Source: Tetracladium setigerum (taxonomy: Eukaryota > Ascomycota > Leotiomycetes > Helotiales). From it: a stretch of 64,000 nt of DNA. The stretch covers positions 186,001 to 250,000 of the forward strand of contig PZJY01000004.1 in NCBI GenBank assembly GCA_031472005.1, read 5' to 3'. Below are positions 43,871 to 57,556 of this stretch, piece after piece. The notes beneath the pieces are model-generated. The model was not told where the DNA came from, did no database searches, and saw nothing but the letters and a program-made list of their open reading frames with translations. Each line of letters begins with the position of its first letter. Position 1 is the first letter of the stretch. The position numbers and the translations under genes were made by a program.

Positions 43871-46000
43871 GATTAGAAAGCGAGCTTAATACTGGATTAT
43901 TCTTAGCGTTTGACTATGAAAGAATGGACTAAACTTCTTACTGCAACTCGAAGCGGCCAAGAATATTCCAAACTCATCGTGATAGAGACAAGACAACGTT
44001 TGAAATTGGATAAGATAGCCTTGAGGTTGACATATATTTTATTCGGGTGGATAATCAGACAATCATTTCGAAAACGAGCACTGACTTCGCAGCCACAAAG
44101 GACGTTCGGCGTCTCACAATGCTGTGGCGGCAAGTCACTCAGGATGAGTGGCGTTGCTGATGCTGCATAAGCCATCTGTTAATCTTTCGTGGGATGAGCC
44201 ACGGGGTAGTCCCCCCCCCAAGAATACGTCAAAATGGTCTTGTCATTCCTATCTAATCTCTCAATTGACGGCGAGAGAGTACTGTAAATAACGAGTTGCG
44301 CATTCATTTTTTGTTTTTGGGCATTCATCTGGGATCATTTTTTAGATTGGGCTCCACCCCAACGTCGCGCATTTTGGAGGAGGTGGACCGTAATCCCTTC
44401 ACTCCTTAAAAAACGAATTATACCAACGCCAATATCTCCCAAGCGCGGTAGGAAAGCCCCGTAATAGTAACTCAGTACAGCTCAGTGTTGCACCTCCTAG
44501 CTTCGTGTATAGGATAACAACGCAAGCAGACACGTTAGACTCTCTATGTATGATGACTACTGCCTGCCTGCCTGCCTTCTTGCCTGTCTGTAAGGCTGTC
44601 CACCTGTCTTTGCAAGATGCCGCAATCAAGAATTAGTCCTAAAAAGTACCGTACGATAGGTGACTTGGTACATATCTTGACAGCCTGATTGATGTCCTAC
44701 GAGGTCTACCGCCACGGACATGTTCTCGTTCATCTTCTCCTTGTATGGATACAACGGAAATCGTCTACAAAGCTCCTTGCAAATGTCTGGGGATTTAAGA
44801 TGTGTATGGTTTGTGAAGAACATGATCAAGATCGACAGGTGCCCTAAAGAAGAAGTATAAAGTGTCGCCAATCCCCGCGCAATCACATAGCTATTCGTAA
44901 CCACACTTTTGACTTTACCCGCAACCGTATTCATCTACGCAGCCATTGCGTTCCTACTTTTTCGAGTGATGTGCTTGGAAACTTGAGGTCACAATGAAAA
45001 TCTGAAGCAGAAGTGCTGCGGTGTTTGGAGTGGCGTGCCTCAGGATGAAGGGCTTCCATTGATCTACAAGTCATTCAAATCGTACAGTGTTCAGATTGAA
45101 ACCTTTGTAATAATAATAAAATAAGAATTGGGTATATTTCGTTGATTCTGAGCCACTGCAACTATCATGTAGATTCAGCCATCGCAAATTTATATTTAAA
45201 TAAGAGACTATTTGTCCAAGACAACACGAGCTGCAACTAGGTTTCATCTGATTGAAGCTAACAAAAAACCCTTTAGATGAGATGTCTCGCCAATTTTTCG
45301 CGTTCATTGGGAGATTGGGATTCTTGGTCGTCTTCTTGCACTTGAACAAAGGCGTCCTTGTAGCTCGGCAAATCTGTCTGAAGCTTAGAAGTTGGTGAAT
45401 GCCATTTTTGAGTCCGTTGGAACAATTTGCGTCCTGGGATAAGCCAACCGTACTTATGATAGATTCTTGTTCTTTCAGCTTCGAATCGGTCAGCGTCGAC
45501 CCAAATGATGAAGCAGCACATGTTTTCTGCCTTGCATAATTAGCGAAGTGAATATAGGTGAAGCTAGGGATTCTTTGATACCTTAGGGTTATTTCTGAAA
45601 ATGTCTGTAAGTTTTAGATTCTAGCGCTATTTGTTGGACAATTTATTGTCCATTCACTTGATAAGAGCACTGGCTCTTACTGTACTGTACTGCAGTGCCT
45701 TTTAAATTATAAAGACGAGCACCCAGATTCTCAAGCGACGAGTTTGATGACAATGCCGAGGACACTAATTCTCTAGTCTGAGGCTTGAAATACTTTCACA
45801 TCCTCCTTGAATTTTGTCAGCGTGTCAGCAATATTAAAGAAACATACCTGATCATCGATTTCTTTTCGCTTCTAACTTAGATATTTAAGGTGACTATTTA
45901 TTGCTGACACGTTAGAAAGCCGCCCATTATTTTGCCGAGTCTTACTTTGTCGTTTTAAGCAAATCTATGATATACCGCACCACCTAGAGATAGCTTAAAG
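43871..46000. other. Gene-poor stretch
   Basis: Minus-strand frames at 44,626-44,934 and 45,273-45,521 (VDADRFEAERTRIYHKYGWL) look mildly gene-like but have no family match that I can make. Nothing else seen. Confidence 0.35.
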
Positions 46001-46438
46001 CTACTCTATAATTATCCCGTCGTTCCAGATGCCCGTGTCTTGCTGGGTCTTGAAGTTTGGCGCGGAAGCAACTGGACACCCGCTTCCTTTCTCGCCATTG
46101 AAACTTTGCAAAACAATTACACAAGCAGTAGCTCGTTGTTTGATCGTGGCCACAGACTGGTCACTAGCATCATTGCTAAACGTGATCGGTTCTCCCTCGA
46201 CACTACCCAATATGAGAGCATCATTTAGCGCATTGATGAAGAGATTACGATCGGGGGGACAGTTGCAGGGAATTGGGACCAACTGCCCATTGAATCCAGT
46301 GCAACTTCCTTTTTGGAGGACATTAGGGTCAGTTCCTGTTATGACCCCGAACTCTGGGACAAGAGTCTCATTAAGCTCTGACTGGTAGGGATAAGCATTT
46401 ACAGAGATTAGAAGAGCGAAGAATATGATCAAATCCAT
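46001..46438 (-). CDS. Small secreted cysteine-containing protein (effector-like)
   Basis: Start chosen at the ATG at 46,438 rather than the longer frame, because it begins the signal peptide MDLIIFFALLISVNA with cleavage before YPYQ. The protein is 145 residues with five cysteines (46, 58, 60, 106, 121). The core CTGFNGQLVPIPCNCPPDR, the Ala-rich helix ATIKQRATACVIVLQSFNG and GSGCPVASAPNF resemble a family of small secreted proteins found across Pezizomycotina. Role unknown; secretion is inferred from the signal. Confidence 0.8.
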   Translation of the reverse strand: MDLIIFFALLISVNAYPYQSELNETLVPEFGVITGTDPNVLQKGSCTGFNGQLVPIPCNCPPDRNLFINALNDALILGSVEGEPITFSNDASDQSVATIKQRATACVIVLQSFNGEKGSGCPVASAPNFKTQQDTGIWNDGIIIE

Positions 46439-47033
46439 TGCTGTACTGTAACGCAGGGTCTTCTCAGATGTGTATAGAATGATGTGAGTTGAAAGTCTGA
46501 GGCAGAACAATAATATAAAATTGTTCAGGGAGGGTTTAAGACAGCTTCTTGTCCAAATAATTCGAAGGAGCAGCGCCAGATGTGTTTAAGTACCCACTGT
46601 CAAAGATAGATTGTGTTAATTTATAAGTACATATCATTGATTAGCTTCTGTGTATATTTTTATAGAGTGTATTTCTATTTTTAATCTACTAACTCTACTA
46701 TACTGACATCACAGTCCTCGGAACTCAGGGAGTCTGACGAGAAACTAAGTACGAACTAAAAGCTTTGATCTTCAACACATATAGTACTGTAACAAAATCC
46801 AAGCGATTTAAATGTAATATTATACTGTACTTCGATTGAATTTGTTGTATTCCGACCTACAACAAGTCAGCAGGTCATCAGGTCATCCGGTCATCATTGG
46901 AGATTCTTCTGAAGTCATCACGTCAAGTAGTGATGGCGGGCGGTCATCACTTGGAAAATCTCGAAACTAGGGCATCAAATATCCTTTGCGGAAGACAAGA
47001 AACATTAACTTAGAGCCCAAACTTCGCAGATGG
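46439..47033. other. Intergenic between divergent genes
   Basis: Promoter region of the secreted protein gene and the GHKL gene. Around 46,868-46,945 the words GGTCATC and GTCATCA recur about seven times. Confidence 0.5.
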
Positions 47034-49995
47034 ATGTGCAACTCTATATTCTTGATGGCGCTACACGGTATCGAGTCGGAAAATGACTCTTACTCATTCG
47101 ACGATTTTATGGAGTATGAGGATCGAGAGAATTTGAGACGTAGCAGGCAATCACTAGGGATATCGCTGGCTTATGTTCCAACATGGACTCCGCAAGATGG
47201 ATTTAGGGAATTTTTTCAGAACTGGTTCGTTGAAAGATAATATCCAGGGTTGATTATGGTGTTTCTTATTACAACGCTAATTTAGTTATTATGCAGGAAG
47301 GATGCCATTATCGACACTTCGAAACTTGAAAGGCAGAAATTAAAGCTGATAATCAAAGATCTGAATGGTGAATATACAGCAGAAGCACGCTATCCAGATT
47401 CCGGAGAATTGCTAGGTTACATCCGTTATATTGAGGATAAAGGGACTCTAGAGTTGACAAATTTCGGGGCTCAATTAAGTCGGAAGAGCCTTGACTTAGG
47501 TGCCACTTCCAAACGACACAAAACGCACTTAGCGGGAACACACGGTGAAGGTTTCAAGGTGGCTGCGCTAGTCATGGCTCGCCACGGCTACCAAGTCCGT
47601 TTTGAAGCCTCGAGCTACTATTGGAACTTTCGACTTGGTGGCCTAGGAGATAAGCATCTATATTGCCACCTTACGCCAATCTCGGAAAAGAAACTCAAGA
47701 AGCAAATGAAGGCAAACCGGGCCGAAACAAGTCAAGGTTTTCCAAGGAAACTCGAAGCGAACAATTGGGAGGATGTTACTGTCAGAATTGGCAGACTCTA
47801 TGGACCGCAGTGGGGAGAGAGAATTGAACAACATGATTTCCTGTCGTGGGTTAAAGTAGCTGTCGATCTCGACCAACCAACCAGAGTTTTCGAAACAGCC
47901 CACGGTACTCTGATTCAGGATGAATATTTTGGAAACAAGGTCTACCTCAAAGGTTTGCTGCTCGAGACAACATCTTCGGCAAAGAGGTTTAAGTTCGGCT
48001 ATGACTTAATGGAGGGCACAGTTAATCGGGACAGACAGAGGCTTTCTGATCCTGGTGAAGAAGCTAAGATCCTCGCAAATATATGGGAGATCCCAATAAG
48101 AGAGAAGGCAATAGGCGCTATCAATGACTATGTCGACATGCTCTTGGACGACAAGACCCAATGGGGAGACGTGAACCTTGCGGAAAGCAAAATCTCAGAG
48201 TTCACCGCAAATATGATTTGGCAGCATCTCAATCTGAGAGATTCCGGAAAGAACTACTTTTACCATGGTCAGGATGCTGCGGACCAGGTATGCACTTCTC
48301 TGGCAATCGGTCGCGCTGACGAGGCTCTAGGACACCCAACTCATTCGAAAGAGTCTGAAAAAATTTCCCTTTCAGCTACCGAGGTGTATATGGAACCCCT
48401 TGAGAAGGTTCAATCTAGCGCGAACTGTACAGGAAGAGCGATGCCATCTGCTACATAATGCTCCTCTATCTCTTTCAGCAAATACGCTGTATTCTGGGGG
48501 AGTTAAGCGAGCTTTAATGGCTGCTTTGTCTGTGGACACAAGAACTCAAAATCTCGAAATCGTTTTCAAGAGCGGATCTAGTGCTGAGCTAGATCTGCTA
48601 TTGGAGAACTCGCAACTTCAGGTCAACGAGAAATGGTTGGATTTTCGTGCAAGCCACCAGGATGCGCCATGTGGCCTGTCTCGCTTGGCTTTATCTGAGG
48701 ATCTTGTCATTCATACCTTCTCCTGCGATCATGTTATAAATGAGCTGTATGATTTAGTCTTGGTTGAGATCAATAAAGAGCGAGATACAGAATGCGGTGT
48801 ACTCAAGGAGAAAGATAATTCTCTTCGATTGAGGGTCAGCGAAAGCCTTCGTCAGATGCCACGCATGATTGACATCATTTTTGGAGACAATGATGGCGAA
48901 ATCTTGGTTTCTTGGACAGATCCTGAGAGTATCTTGATGTCTAAGTTGCATCGGCTAGATCTTAAGTGTCGAGTTACGCTACATCGAGAGAGCACATGCT
49001 CCCAGAAAAGGTTTGATCTCGTGGGACCCCTGGGTAAGAACAAACCCGGATACGAGGTCTAAGGAAGGATATTGACTATAGTTCTAGATCTCTCGGGTGA
49101 AATCTCACCATTAGGGAGTGGACCGAATGTTAACTCTGATTGTGGCTGCCCCGAGAGAGTTGTACTTCAGAAAGACTCAAAAGCAATCTTTGACAATCTA
49201 GAAAACGACGGCTACTTCCCTATGATCGCACGGACACATTCCCAAGCATTCTATGGTTTACCGCCAAAGGCTTTACAAGTAATCAATCCAAAACTATCGA
49301 CTGGATTCTCAAGTTCAATCTCACCTACTTCTGACTGGCTCAACAGTCTTAATCATGCTCGCTACATGAATGATACCGGAGACGTGGTTCTTGATGCTTC
49401 TTTCGATGACACTATTCTAGGTGACGCTTTCGTGGACATGGAAATGGACTCGACTGCTCGGCACCAGTCAATTCAGAGCTCTTTGGCCAGCGCTGACTTA
49501 CTTGGGCTCAGAAGTAGCGATCAAATCTCTCCAACCCCGAAAGCTCACCGACACCATTCACTGAGCCCGGACATCGCGTCCCTGCTAGACAATCCTTACT
49601 GCGCAGAAATGCAAATCGAGATGTGCACTTCTAAGGATGAGACTCGGCATCACAGATCCAAATGGTTCACAGAAGTTCTAATGGGAAAAGACAAGTTGAT
49701 CCAAGATGCCAAGGTGACTATTGAACAGCTAGAAATTCGAGACCAAGACGCCAATGGATCGATCGAGGATCTTCGCATAAAGATCCAACAGCTGCGAGCC
49801 GAGAATTCGAAACTGGTCAGTGATCGAGACCAGGCACAGGATGATTTGAGTACAGCTTTAAGGCTCGCCCATAACGCAGTTGTAAGATATAAACAATCAG
49901 CAGCTGGTAGTAAGAGGGAGTGGACACAGTTGGAACAAGCTTCTAGCTCCCAAGGCCGTCCAACCAAAAACCCGAGACTTACGAATTTTTCTTAG
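47034..49995 (+). pseudogene. GHKL (HSP90-like) ATPase with coiled-coil tail, in-frame TAA
   Basis: Three exons, 47034-47224, 47297-48287 and 48331-49995, with introns of 72 and 43 bp, read as one 948-codon frame interrupted once by TAA at 49,060-49,062. The ATP-binding N box is Glu59...Asn63...Asp66 in FREFFQNWKDAII. The lid glycines are GTHGEGFK at 144-151. This resembles MORC/HSP90-type histidine-kinase-like ATPases. LPRCIWNPLRRFNL and EIVFKSGSSAELDLLLENS follow, and the last 130 codons are a heptad coiled coil (IEQLEIRDQDANGSIEDL). The TAA sits in frame between domains, so the expressed product would be 637 residues without the coiled coil unless read through. Confidence 0.82.
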
Positions 49996-52069
49996 CAGGA
50001 GCTATGGAGGAGAAAATCAAAACACAGGCTGTTTTGGCCACCAGGAGGCAGATGAGACCAGTAAACAGCGTCATGACAGCAGGATTTCCGTCTTTGTGAA
50101 GAATGGTAGACCACTTAGTCATTAGTCGTTACGATAGCATCGGCCCTTCTGAATGGACACTTACTCTTAGTGCACGGGCATTAAAAACGCAGTCTCACAT
50201 AGATATCCATCCCCAAAAGAGGTCCCACGCATCCTCATTATACCATGGTGACTTCAGCGCAGTGTCCGACCCACATTTCAGATATCCATTTGCCAATATA
50301 ACACGTCCCAGCCTCAATCTTTGCCCCCCATACAGACAAATTTTAAGAATCGTAAACTTGACCTCGTGCTAAAATGGCTGCAGCTCTCCATCGGCGGTTT
50401 TCACACATCAGCCGGGAATACTAAGGGCAGGAGTGGTCAGCCGACCTCGAAATTTGGGATAGCGTCAATCATAAACATTGGTCTCGAAGGTGTGCTACTC
50501 CGTTCACGTCGCCTCACCCGTCATACAGTGGACCAGCATGAGAGGTTGCGGTGTCTCAAATGGTTTCAAACGGTAGGGAACATAGTGCTTGGAGTGCAGT
50601 GATGTTCTCTATAGAGAGCGAAAGAGTCACTAGGTTTGGGATGGTACCGAATGCAAGCACCGTTGTGATTGCATCTGATCGTAGAAGCTGAAGGGTTATT
50701 GTTGGCGGTATTGCTGCAGGGGTGTTGCCATGTATGTTTTGCTTAGAGGTGTAGCTGGTGAGGTGTTACTGTTTAGGCGTTGCTGTAGAAGTTTTGCTAT
50801 CATAGGAGATGCCGTTGGAGAAAACGCAGTAGGAGGTTCCTGTTGGACCTTGTGTTGCAGGTGTTGGTTTTCAAAATCTTACTCCTGAACGTCTTGCATG
50901 AAGGTGCCATGTATGTAGTCGATTGACCTGCCCTCTCTGACTCTCCGTCCAGAATCAACTCAATTATTTTCCCGATTTGCCCATTGAGAACATTCATATC
51001 AGGACAACCATCTCATTCTCGCGCTATCACGGACCAAATAACATATATTACTGTCTGCAGATAAGACTCATATCTAATTTAGAGTAGAACACCCCTTGTT
51101 CGCCAGCTGAGCAGGTCGTTCCAGTAGTAGGAACTGGCTCTAGCAAGACTTCGGCTGTAATGATTGGTGATACGGTCACTGACGCTAGTACTACGATTCT
51201 AGTTTTTCCTATGGTTGCTCCTACGAGGTGAAATGCCGAGACTCTTTCACCAGGTAGGCATGCGGCCGCGATCTGATCTGGTCAGTGGAATGTAAACAAT
51301 CAGCTTTGTTATTGTGTCAGCCGAAACTGCGTGTACTCCAAGCTTTCTCGAATACTGTCATCTTCAGGTCAGCAAACAAAGGCTGGCACATATTGTGGTT
51401 GATAAGGGGCAAGTCAGAATGCAAGCAGTCTGGCTGACAGTAACTCTCCCTCCTGTAATGCAAGAGGAATTATCGAGCATAACAAGCTGGTTAGGCCACG
51501 AGTCATCCGAGAATGGACTAACCGACCGAATATCAAGTATACGGTCCGCTCTGAGACTGAACCGGGCGCCTTGTTTGAGAAAGCTGCCTACTTGATACAG
51601 ATATACTGGCCTAAGTAGGAGATCTTTGACTATTCCCGAGATAAGATCACTATATACTGCCGAACGCGGGATAAGTGTCGGAGAGCTGGGCGGGATGGCC
51701 GTAATGCTTCATCTATCATTCTCCTGTAGGCTGGGTGGAAGCCCCAGGTCGACGAACACTTGTCGGCGGATCGAGAAGCTATACAAGTTTACCTCACCTA
51801 GCAATATTGCTTTCATGGTGTCCTGAGCCAGTTCTCGGATGCACAGCCAGACCCGCGGTGGTGTATGGTAGGTGAGGCATTGTTCCAGGTTCACTAGAAG
51901 CCCTATATAGAAAATCGGTCTCTTGAGACGTATGAGTTGGTAGTTGATAAAGGTGTGAAGTATACGGGACCGGACGAGGTGCTACGGCAAGACACATTCA
52001 AGATCAGAAGCTCAACCGGTACGAGAGACCTTGAAGTGATGTTAGGCTATTGTCTTTATTGTTATAGGA
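49996..52069. other. Relic-rich gene desert
   Basis: From about 51,380 to 52,060 short retroelement-like pieces appear (for example YWPK followed by EIFDYSRDKITIY around 51,605-51,640), too decayed to name. No gene supported. Confidence 0.35.
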
Positions 52070-52340
52070 CGCAAATTCGATCACGCACCGGGCAAATGCT
52101 CCCGGGCGGTTCCACCGGATCCATGCAAAGAACGAAGCGTATGAGGCGCGCAAGATGGAAAAGAAGTATTATATTGAGCGACGTTTTGCATGTTGGAAAT
52201 ACTCCCAGCCGCAAGATATCTGCCGAGCAGCGGATCCTGAGCATGGAGGTAGAATGTCGGTTCCTTAACATCGTCATACCGGTCTGCTACGGGGTTTACA
52301 AACCGATCGGCGGCAATACTTGACTGCAGACACATTTTCG
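52070..52340 (+). repeat. Dispersed repeat relic, copy B
   Basis: Inverse of 5,097-5,360 (see copy A). Here one frame stays open for 128 codons (51,937-52,323). Confidence 0.6.
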
Positions 52341-52760
52341 GCGGTCCTTCAAGAGCGAACTTGATTATATGGTCTGGCTAGGGAAGACGGCGTCATTAAA
52401 GGGAATGGAATGTATTCAAGCTGCTTGCGTCACTGCTCGTGCTTTGGCTGAGTTAAGATAAGAGAGGTAGGATGTATAGGCTATCCGGGAAAGGAAGCCA
52501 ACTCAACAAAATGGCGATATGCAGCCCCTTGATTAGATTAATAGAGTATGAAAGGCTAGGGAGGATTCGAGAACGATTAGCTTGAGAATTGTATTGAGGG
52601 GCTTACAGTACGATATCCATGTAGTGTCAGTTAGTCCAATCCGAATACTTTAGGCTTCCGAGCGAAACAATATCAAGGATATCTCTAACCAAGAGTAAGT
52701 GAGTCACAAAAGGGTTGGAAGACGTCACACGCGCATGAGCGAGCATATAAGCAGGGTGCT
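52341..52760. other. Intergenic
   Basis: No gene seen. Confidence 0.4.
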
Positions 52761-52764
52761 TCCA

Positions 52765-52870
52765 AAGCACTAGAGGATGCTTTGGAAGTGTTGTCTGATA
52801 CTTTGAACATGTCACGGGATATTTTGAAAACGCCACGGGATAGTTTAAAGATGCCACTAGATGTTTTCAA
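52765..52870 (-). repeat. Degenerate 21-bp repeat, about five units
   Basis: On the minus strand it encodes seven-residue units SSGIFKL, SRGVFKI, SRDMFKV, SDNTSKA, SSSALEA. The DNA period is 21 bp (CACGGGATA at 52,813 and 52,834). It may be a relic of a repetitive protein. Confidence 0.6.
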
Positions 52871-55800
52871 ATACTAAGCGGATTAGCGGTGTTGAGTACT
52901 CATGAGTGGGAGTCCACACAATCGATTGGTCAAGCATTTTAATTGATATAAAGCAGGGGACACCGCCTATGATTGGCTGTGTCGCTTCAACGTTCGAAGA
53001 TAGTCTTGCTTTTATAGGGCTACGCCTGTATAGACGATGGCCTTTGAAAGTATATCTTGCCCTAGAAAGGTCGTTATTTGAGTGCTAGACATAAACTCCA
53101 TGGTTATATATAGGTGTGTGCCCCAGCGTATTGTTGCCTTTCGGAATATATCTTACCTTCGAATAAATTCGATCTGACCTCAAACACAGATCGCTTCACG
53201 ACACCATACACCTTTTAAAACCCCTACTTCGGAATCGCACCTCGTGATGCTTTGGCGTAGATATCCGCTGCCGTTACAGCTTAACGATATTCAGCATTAT
53301 CCTCGTGGCATGGCCACAGCCGGCTGGTGGATGTTCTGGATAGTTCGAGGCAAAGCCATAACATGGTACGTACAATCACTGGTTCCAAGCAAGAATACCA
53401 AGCTAACCGAGTATAAATAGTCCGTTCGGGCGGTCTTACTAGAGTTTTGTGCAGCGATGATTGTACACGGCCCAACGAAGGTCGATGGATTAATAAATTT
53501 AGGGGTGTAAGGATTTGGGAGGGTTAGAGGACGAGCTCGAGTCGAGGGGTCGATGTGTGAGAGAAGACAAGTTCAGGTTGTGTAAGGGTCGAGTTGTGTA
53601 AGGAGTTGGGCGTGTAGTCTCTCGATTGCACGCCAACCTGGTCTGATTGTGCAGAGGTACCAGATATATAAACGTACACGAACGGGCGTGAAAGTACCGG
53701 ATTTTTCATTTGGAGAAGGGTGTATCGTGAGTATCAACAGGCGTTGCAAGGCGGTGATATGTCGAAGATTCGCGCGAGACTTGGCAATTGCGGCTCCATC
53801 CAGGGCTCCCGTCTCCCCAACAACTTTGTGCGGAACCCACAACAGTGCTAAAAAAATTCATAACAAGGGTAAGGAAGAATCTCTCAGGTAGAAGTACCTG
53901 TGTGGTCCACTGGAGCTAAGGGATTTGATGGTGCACCCGTCTATCGCATTTTCACCACAGTAGCCTCCCCCTCCTCTTCTGTTCATCTTGCGCTTTATCG
54001 AAAGACGTTTGCTTGTATTGTGCCAAGTCGTAATAGAGCACTGAGCTTTACGAGGCTGGGCGAACAATCTGATGCGCTTCCTGGCACGTGTTGTGGTAGT
54101 GTGTTGTAGAAATTTGCATGGAGGCTGGAAGAGATGTGAGGTCGTCAGAATGTTTCTCGGAGTGAAGAAGTGAAGAAATGAAGAAACCATCACCAATTAG
54201 TCCCACTCCCTACTTCTCAGGCTATCCATCTCCCGTTACCTTCGATAAGGCCACTGTCCTATCTTTGTATATATATGCCTCTGGTTGAAGATTGGAATGT
54301 CCACCGCCACAGTGCTCTCTTGATGTGCATAGGCATCCAGGATCGCTTCGAGTAGAGGCAGTTCGTCATGTTCATCGTCACCGTTATTGTTGTCTAGACC
54401 GCCATAAGTGCTGTGTGCTCCGTGTGTGATCTTTTAAAAATTAGCTAAGTCCTACAGAGGTAAACATCACGTTTAGGAGATTACCCCCGATTCTCAAACC
54501 ATAGCTTCCATTCCACTTACCGGCACAGTCCTTATCGATGATGGAGGCTTGCTAGGTGCTGTAGCTCTTGCTCCGGCGTCCGGGATATTAATTGTGCTAC
54601 TTCATATGAGTTTCGGAGCGGGTTTAGAGCAGGTTGCTATACTCTTCGAGCGTGGAGGACTGGCACAAGCTTGCCGCAATGGTTGGAAGTAGGCATTTTT
54701 GATTGAGGCATGTGGAGCTGCTAGAGGTCACGATTGCGGAATTGATAGATGCAGGGGGGAACTCGAAAGATACCTCGTTCCACTATCGTGAAATACCCAG
54801 GTCAAGGGCTGATGCCATGTCACCACGAGGGTATCTTGCTGCAACCAAGTGGTGATGGTATGACTATACGCCGGATCAAAAGCTTTTCAAGCTGAGCCTT
54901 CGCTCGCCATGCGACAGGACAGAGCTAGTAGTAGCATCCGTTGGCGCGTTAACCCGATCGATTCTGGTCAGCGAGCAATTCAGCACATAAATCTCTGCCG
55001 CTACGAGGCGAGTCGCAAGGGGGAGCGGGGATGGCACTCGTGGGAGGTGATGTGATGTTGCTGTTTGGTTTGTTTCGGAAGGAAAGAGGTGTGAGCGAAG
55101 CAGTGTCCTGACCCAAGTGCCCTGCATCAGGCATAGCACATGTGTCTGATGATATACTTTTCACAAGCCCCGGCACTCACTACCTATGAGCATCTACATG
55201 GCTCACCGTCCTTAAGGCTACAGAAGAAGACATCCCAGTTTACAGGTGTTCTAACATCACCTGGCGCGGGACGCGGTTGTACGCAATAATAATGGTGCAG
55301 CTTCGCTAGCTGCCTTTAGCAACACTCTCGACTTCGCGAGACTGTATGCTTCAATGCAAGAAGAAGGACTGCGGAAACCCTTGCACTGTGGGGACCCTTT
55401 GAGACACTCAGTCTTCTAGCAATTGCTTTCGGGAGATGAATCTCATTAGAACCGTCGCCAAAAGAATCAGTAAGCCAGACAACAATGCAATATTCGATCT
55501 TGATGCCTAGCACTCAGCCTTACTGACAAGTGGATTTTCCCAATTCCTAAATCCAAATATACCGCGACGACAAAGGCGGCAAGCCTGAATTCCAAGATAT
55601 CCGTCACGCGCCATTACCAAACACCCTCAGCCTCGTGCAACACAGCATTGCAGACATGGATCACTGCAAAGGACTCTATTCACAAGGTTTCGGGAACGTT
55701 CATCGAATTCAGCTTGTAATCAACCCGGAACTGGTACGGAAGTGCGTTGAGGAGGAGCTAGCTACCTCAGAGCTGAGAAGATGGCTCGGTACGTCAACTC

Positions 55801-57556
55801 CGTGAACGGTCTCGGTGCCATTGAATGGACCACACATATGGCGCTTGCCAGACAAATGGGGAAAACGTGAAACGCAGAACCTTGCGGCGTTCCTTGGGAC
55901 AAGACATAGTAAAGCAAAGATAACCAAAGCAGTAAGTGGCACATCGTCTTCATCAACCTACACGTCAAGCAGCTATAAAATACGACCACTTTCCCCCTTC
56001 TCCCATTTCACTTCCGTCAACAGCTTTTTCCGTGATGCTCAGACCAAGCTGCTATCGTCGGCGAGGAATTTTGTAGGAGGACGACCCCATGATGGAGGAG
56101 AAGGATGTGAGTGCTGAGGGTCTCACGCTCAAGACTTCAATACTACATCCTCAAAGACAGGGAGTGAGTAAGCAGGACTTCGATTGCCAAGACTTATAGA
56201 CAATGCAAGAACTACACTGGGGAAGTACCTTCGAATCAGCCTCAGGACAAACTCTTTCCGACCCTTGTCTTCGTCTTCCAACAACCCACATTGCCGGGAG
56301 TTCCAATGGGCGGATTTGGGGGACAGTTATGAGGGAATTCGCCACTGGCTTTTGGGTGTTGGTCAACCACTGAGTGTAGAGTGGGTGACAGTTTTAGAGG
56401 GGATTGATCGTTGTTCCAGCTCCATACGATTGGTTGGAAAGGACAAAATGACCGCCACTTTTATCAAAGTGAACAATATAGCGTCCAGTTTGGGGAAACT
56501 GAGAGGGGGTTAGCGTGATCGCCGGTTCTGAGCTATGGGTTTTGGGCTTGGAACGACGGGAGGAGAATAAAACGATCACCGGGCCGAAATGATTGGAACG
56601 AAGTATATGATCTGCGGGTTTGCCAAAATGGAAGAGAACCAACTTGATCACCGGTTTGGAATAGTCGATAGACACGGCCGCTGGTTTTGAACAACGGACA
56701 GGGTATATGGCAAACTTTGGCAGGGTCAACATACAGTTGGGGTGGGTAGGCGTGAGGAGGAAGAGGTGGCTGCACAGGAGCTTCAAGACTTTGTTGATGC
56801 AGAATTGACGAACAACAAGGAGACTGGACTAGCTGCGTTCTTGGAATACAGCGGAAGAAAACTCTTACTCAAGCAGTTCTCGATAACTTTGGTATTTCCT
56901 ATCTGCATTGATGAGACTGAGACGTTTAACAAATTTGAATTCTTTGGGGGAAAAGGAAGATTGAGCATCCGCTATTATCGCCTTATGCCAGCCACAAAAC
57001 CCTTTACACTTCTGCAAAGAATACAAAGTCTTACTCCGGTTCAAGATGCTCATGCACATGAACGACGCAATCAGCGGAAAGTACTCTATCGCAGAACCCA
57101 AACGTACTGCCTGAGAATGAGTCGTAAAAGATGCTGACATCATCTACGCCGATCACGAGAATTCTGTCAAACCCATTTACCATAGAGCGCAGACATCGTG
57201 AGGCAAGAATTTTGACTCAATGCACTAACGTGTTTGGTGATGTCAACTTTTGTACACTTACTTCAATTCACTCTTCACCTCACAGATTGCGGACTCATAT
57301 GTGAAGCTTACTTCGGCTCTTTCTGACCAGTACCTTTTGACTTCCGCAGCTGGCGTTTGAAGAAGTCTACTTCCCTTCTTTGAACTGATATACTTAGCTT
57401 GTCATTTTGCTCGCCAAAGACATGCAAGCTTGCTGGTAAATTTGTGAATTTGCTTACGTGATCTTGCGTGGTTGCTGACTAAGACTGTGGCCGAACATCT
57501 GCCGCCAACAGGACAAGTAGTCGAAAGGCTGGCATGATAGTCATCGCATTGGAAAC
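52871..57556. other. Gene desert, 4.7 kb
   Basis: Only short and mutually overlapping frames. Around 56,750-57,060 a plus-strand frame (AQELQDFVDAELTNNKETGL, then NKFEFFGGKGRLSIRYYRL) looks like part of an old gene, but I do not recognise it. Confidence 0.35.

Noticed and set aside
54876..55176. Two overlapping minus-strand frames
   Set aside because: No domain, mutual overlap and a composition like the surrounding non-coding DNA.
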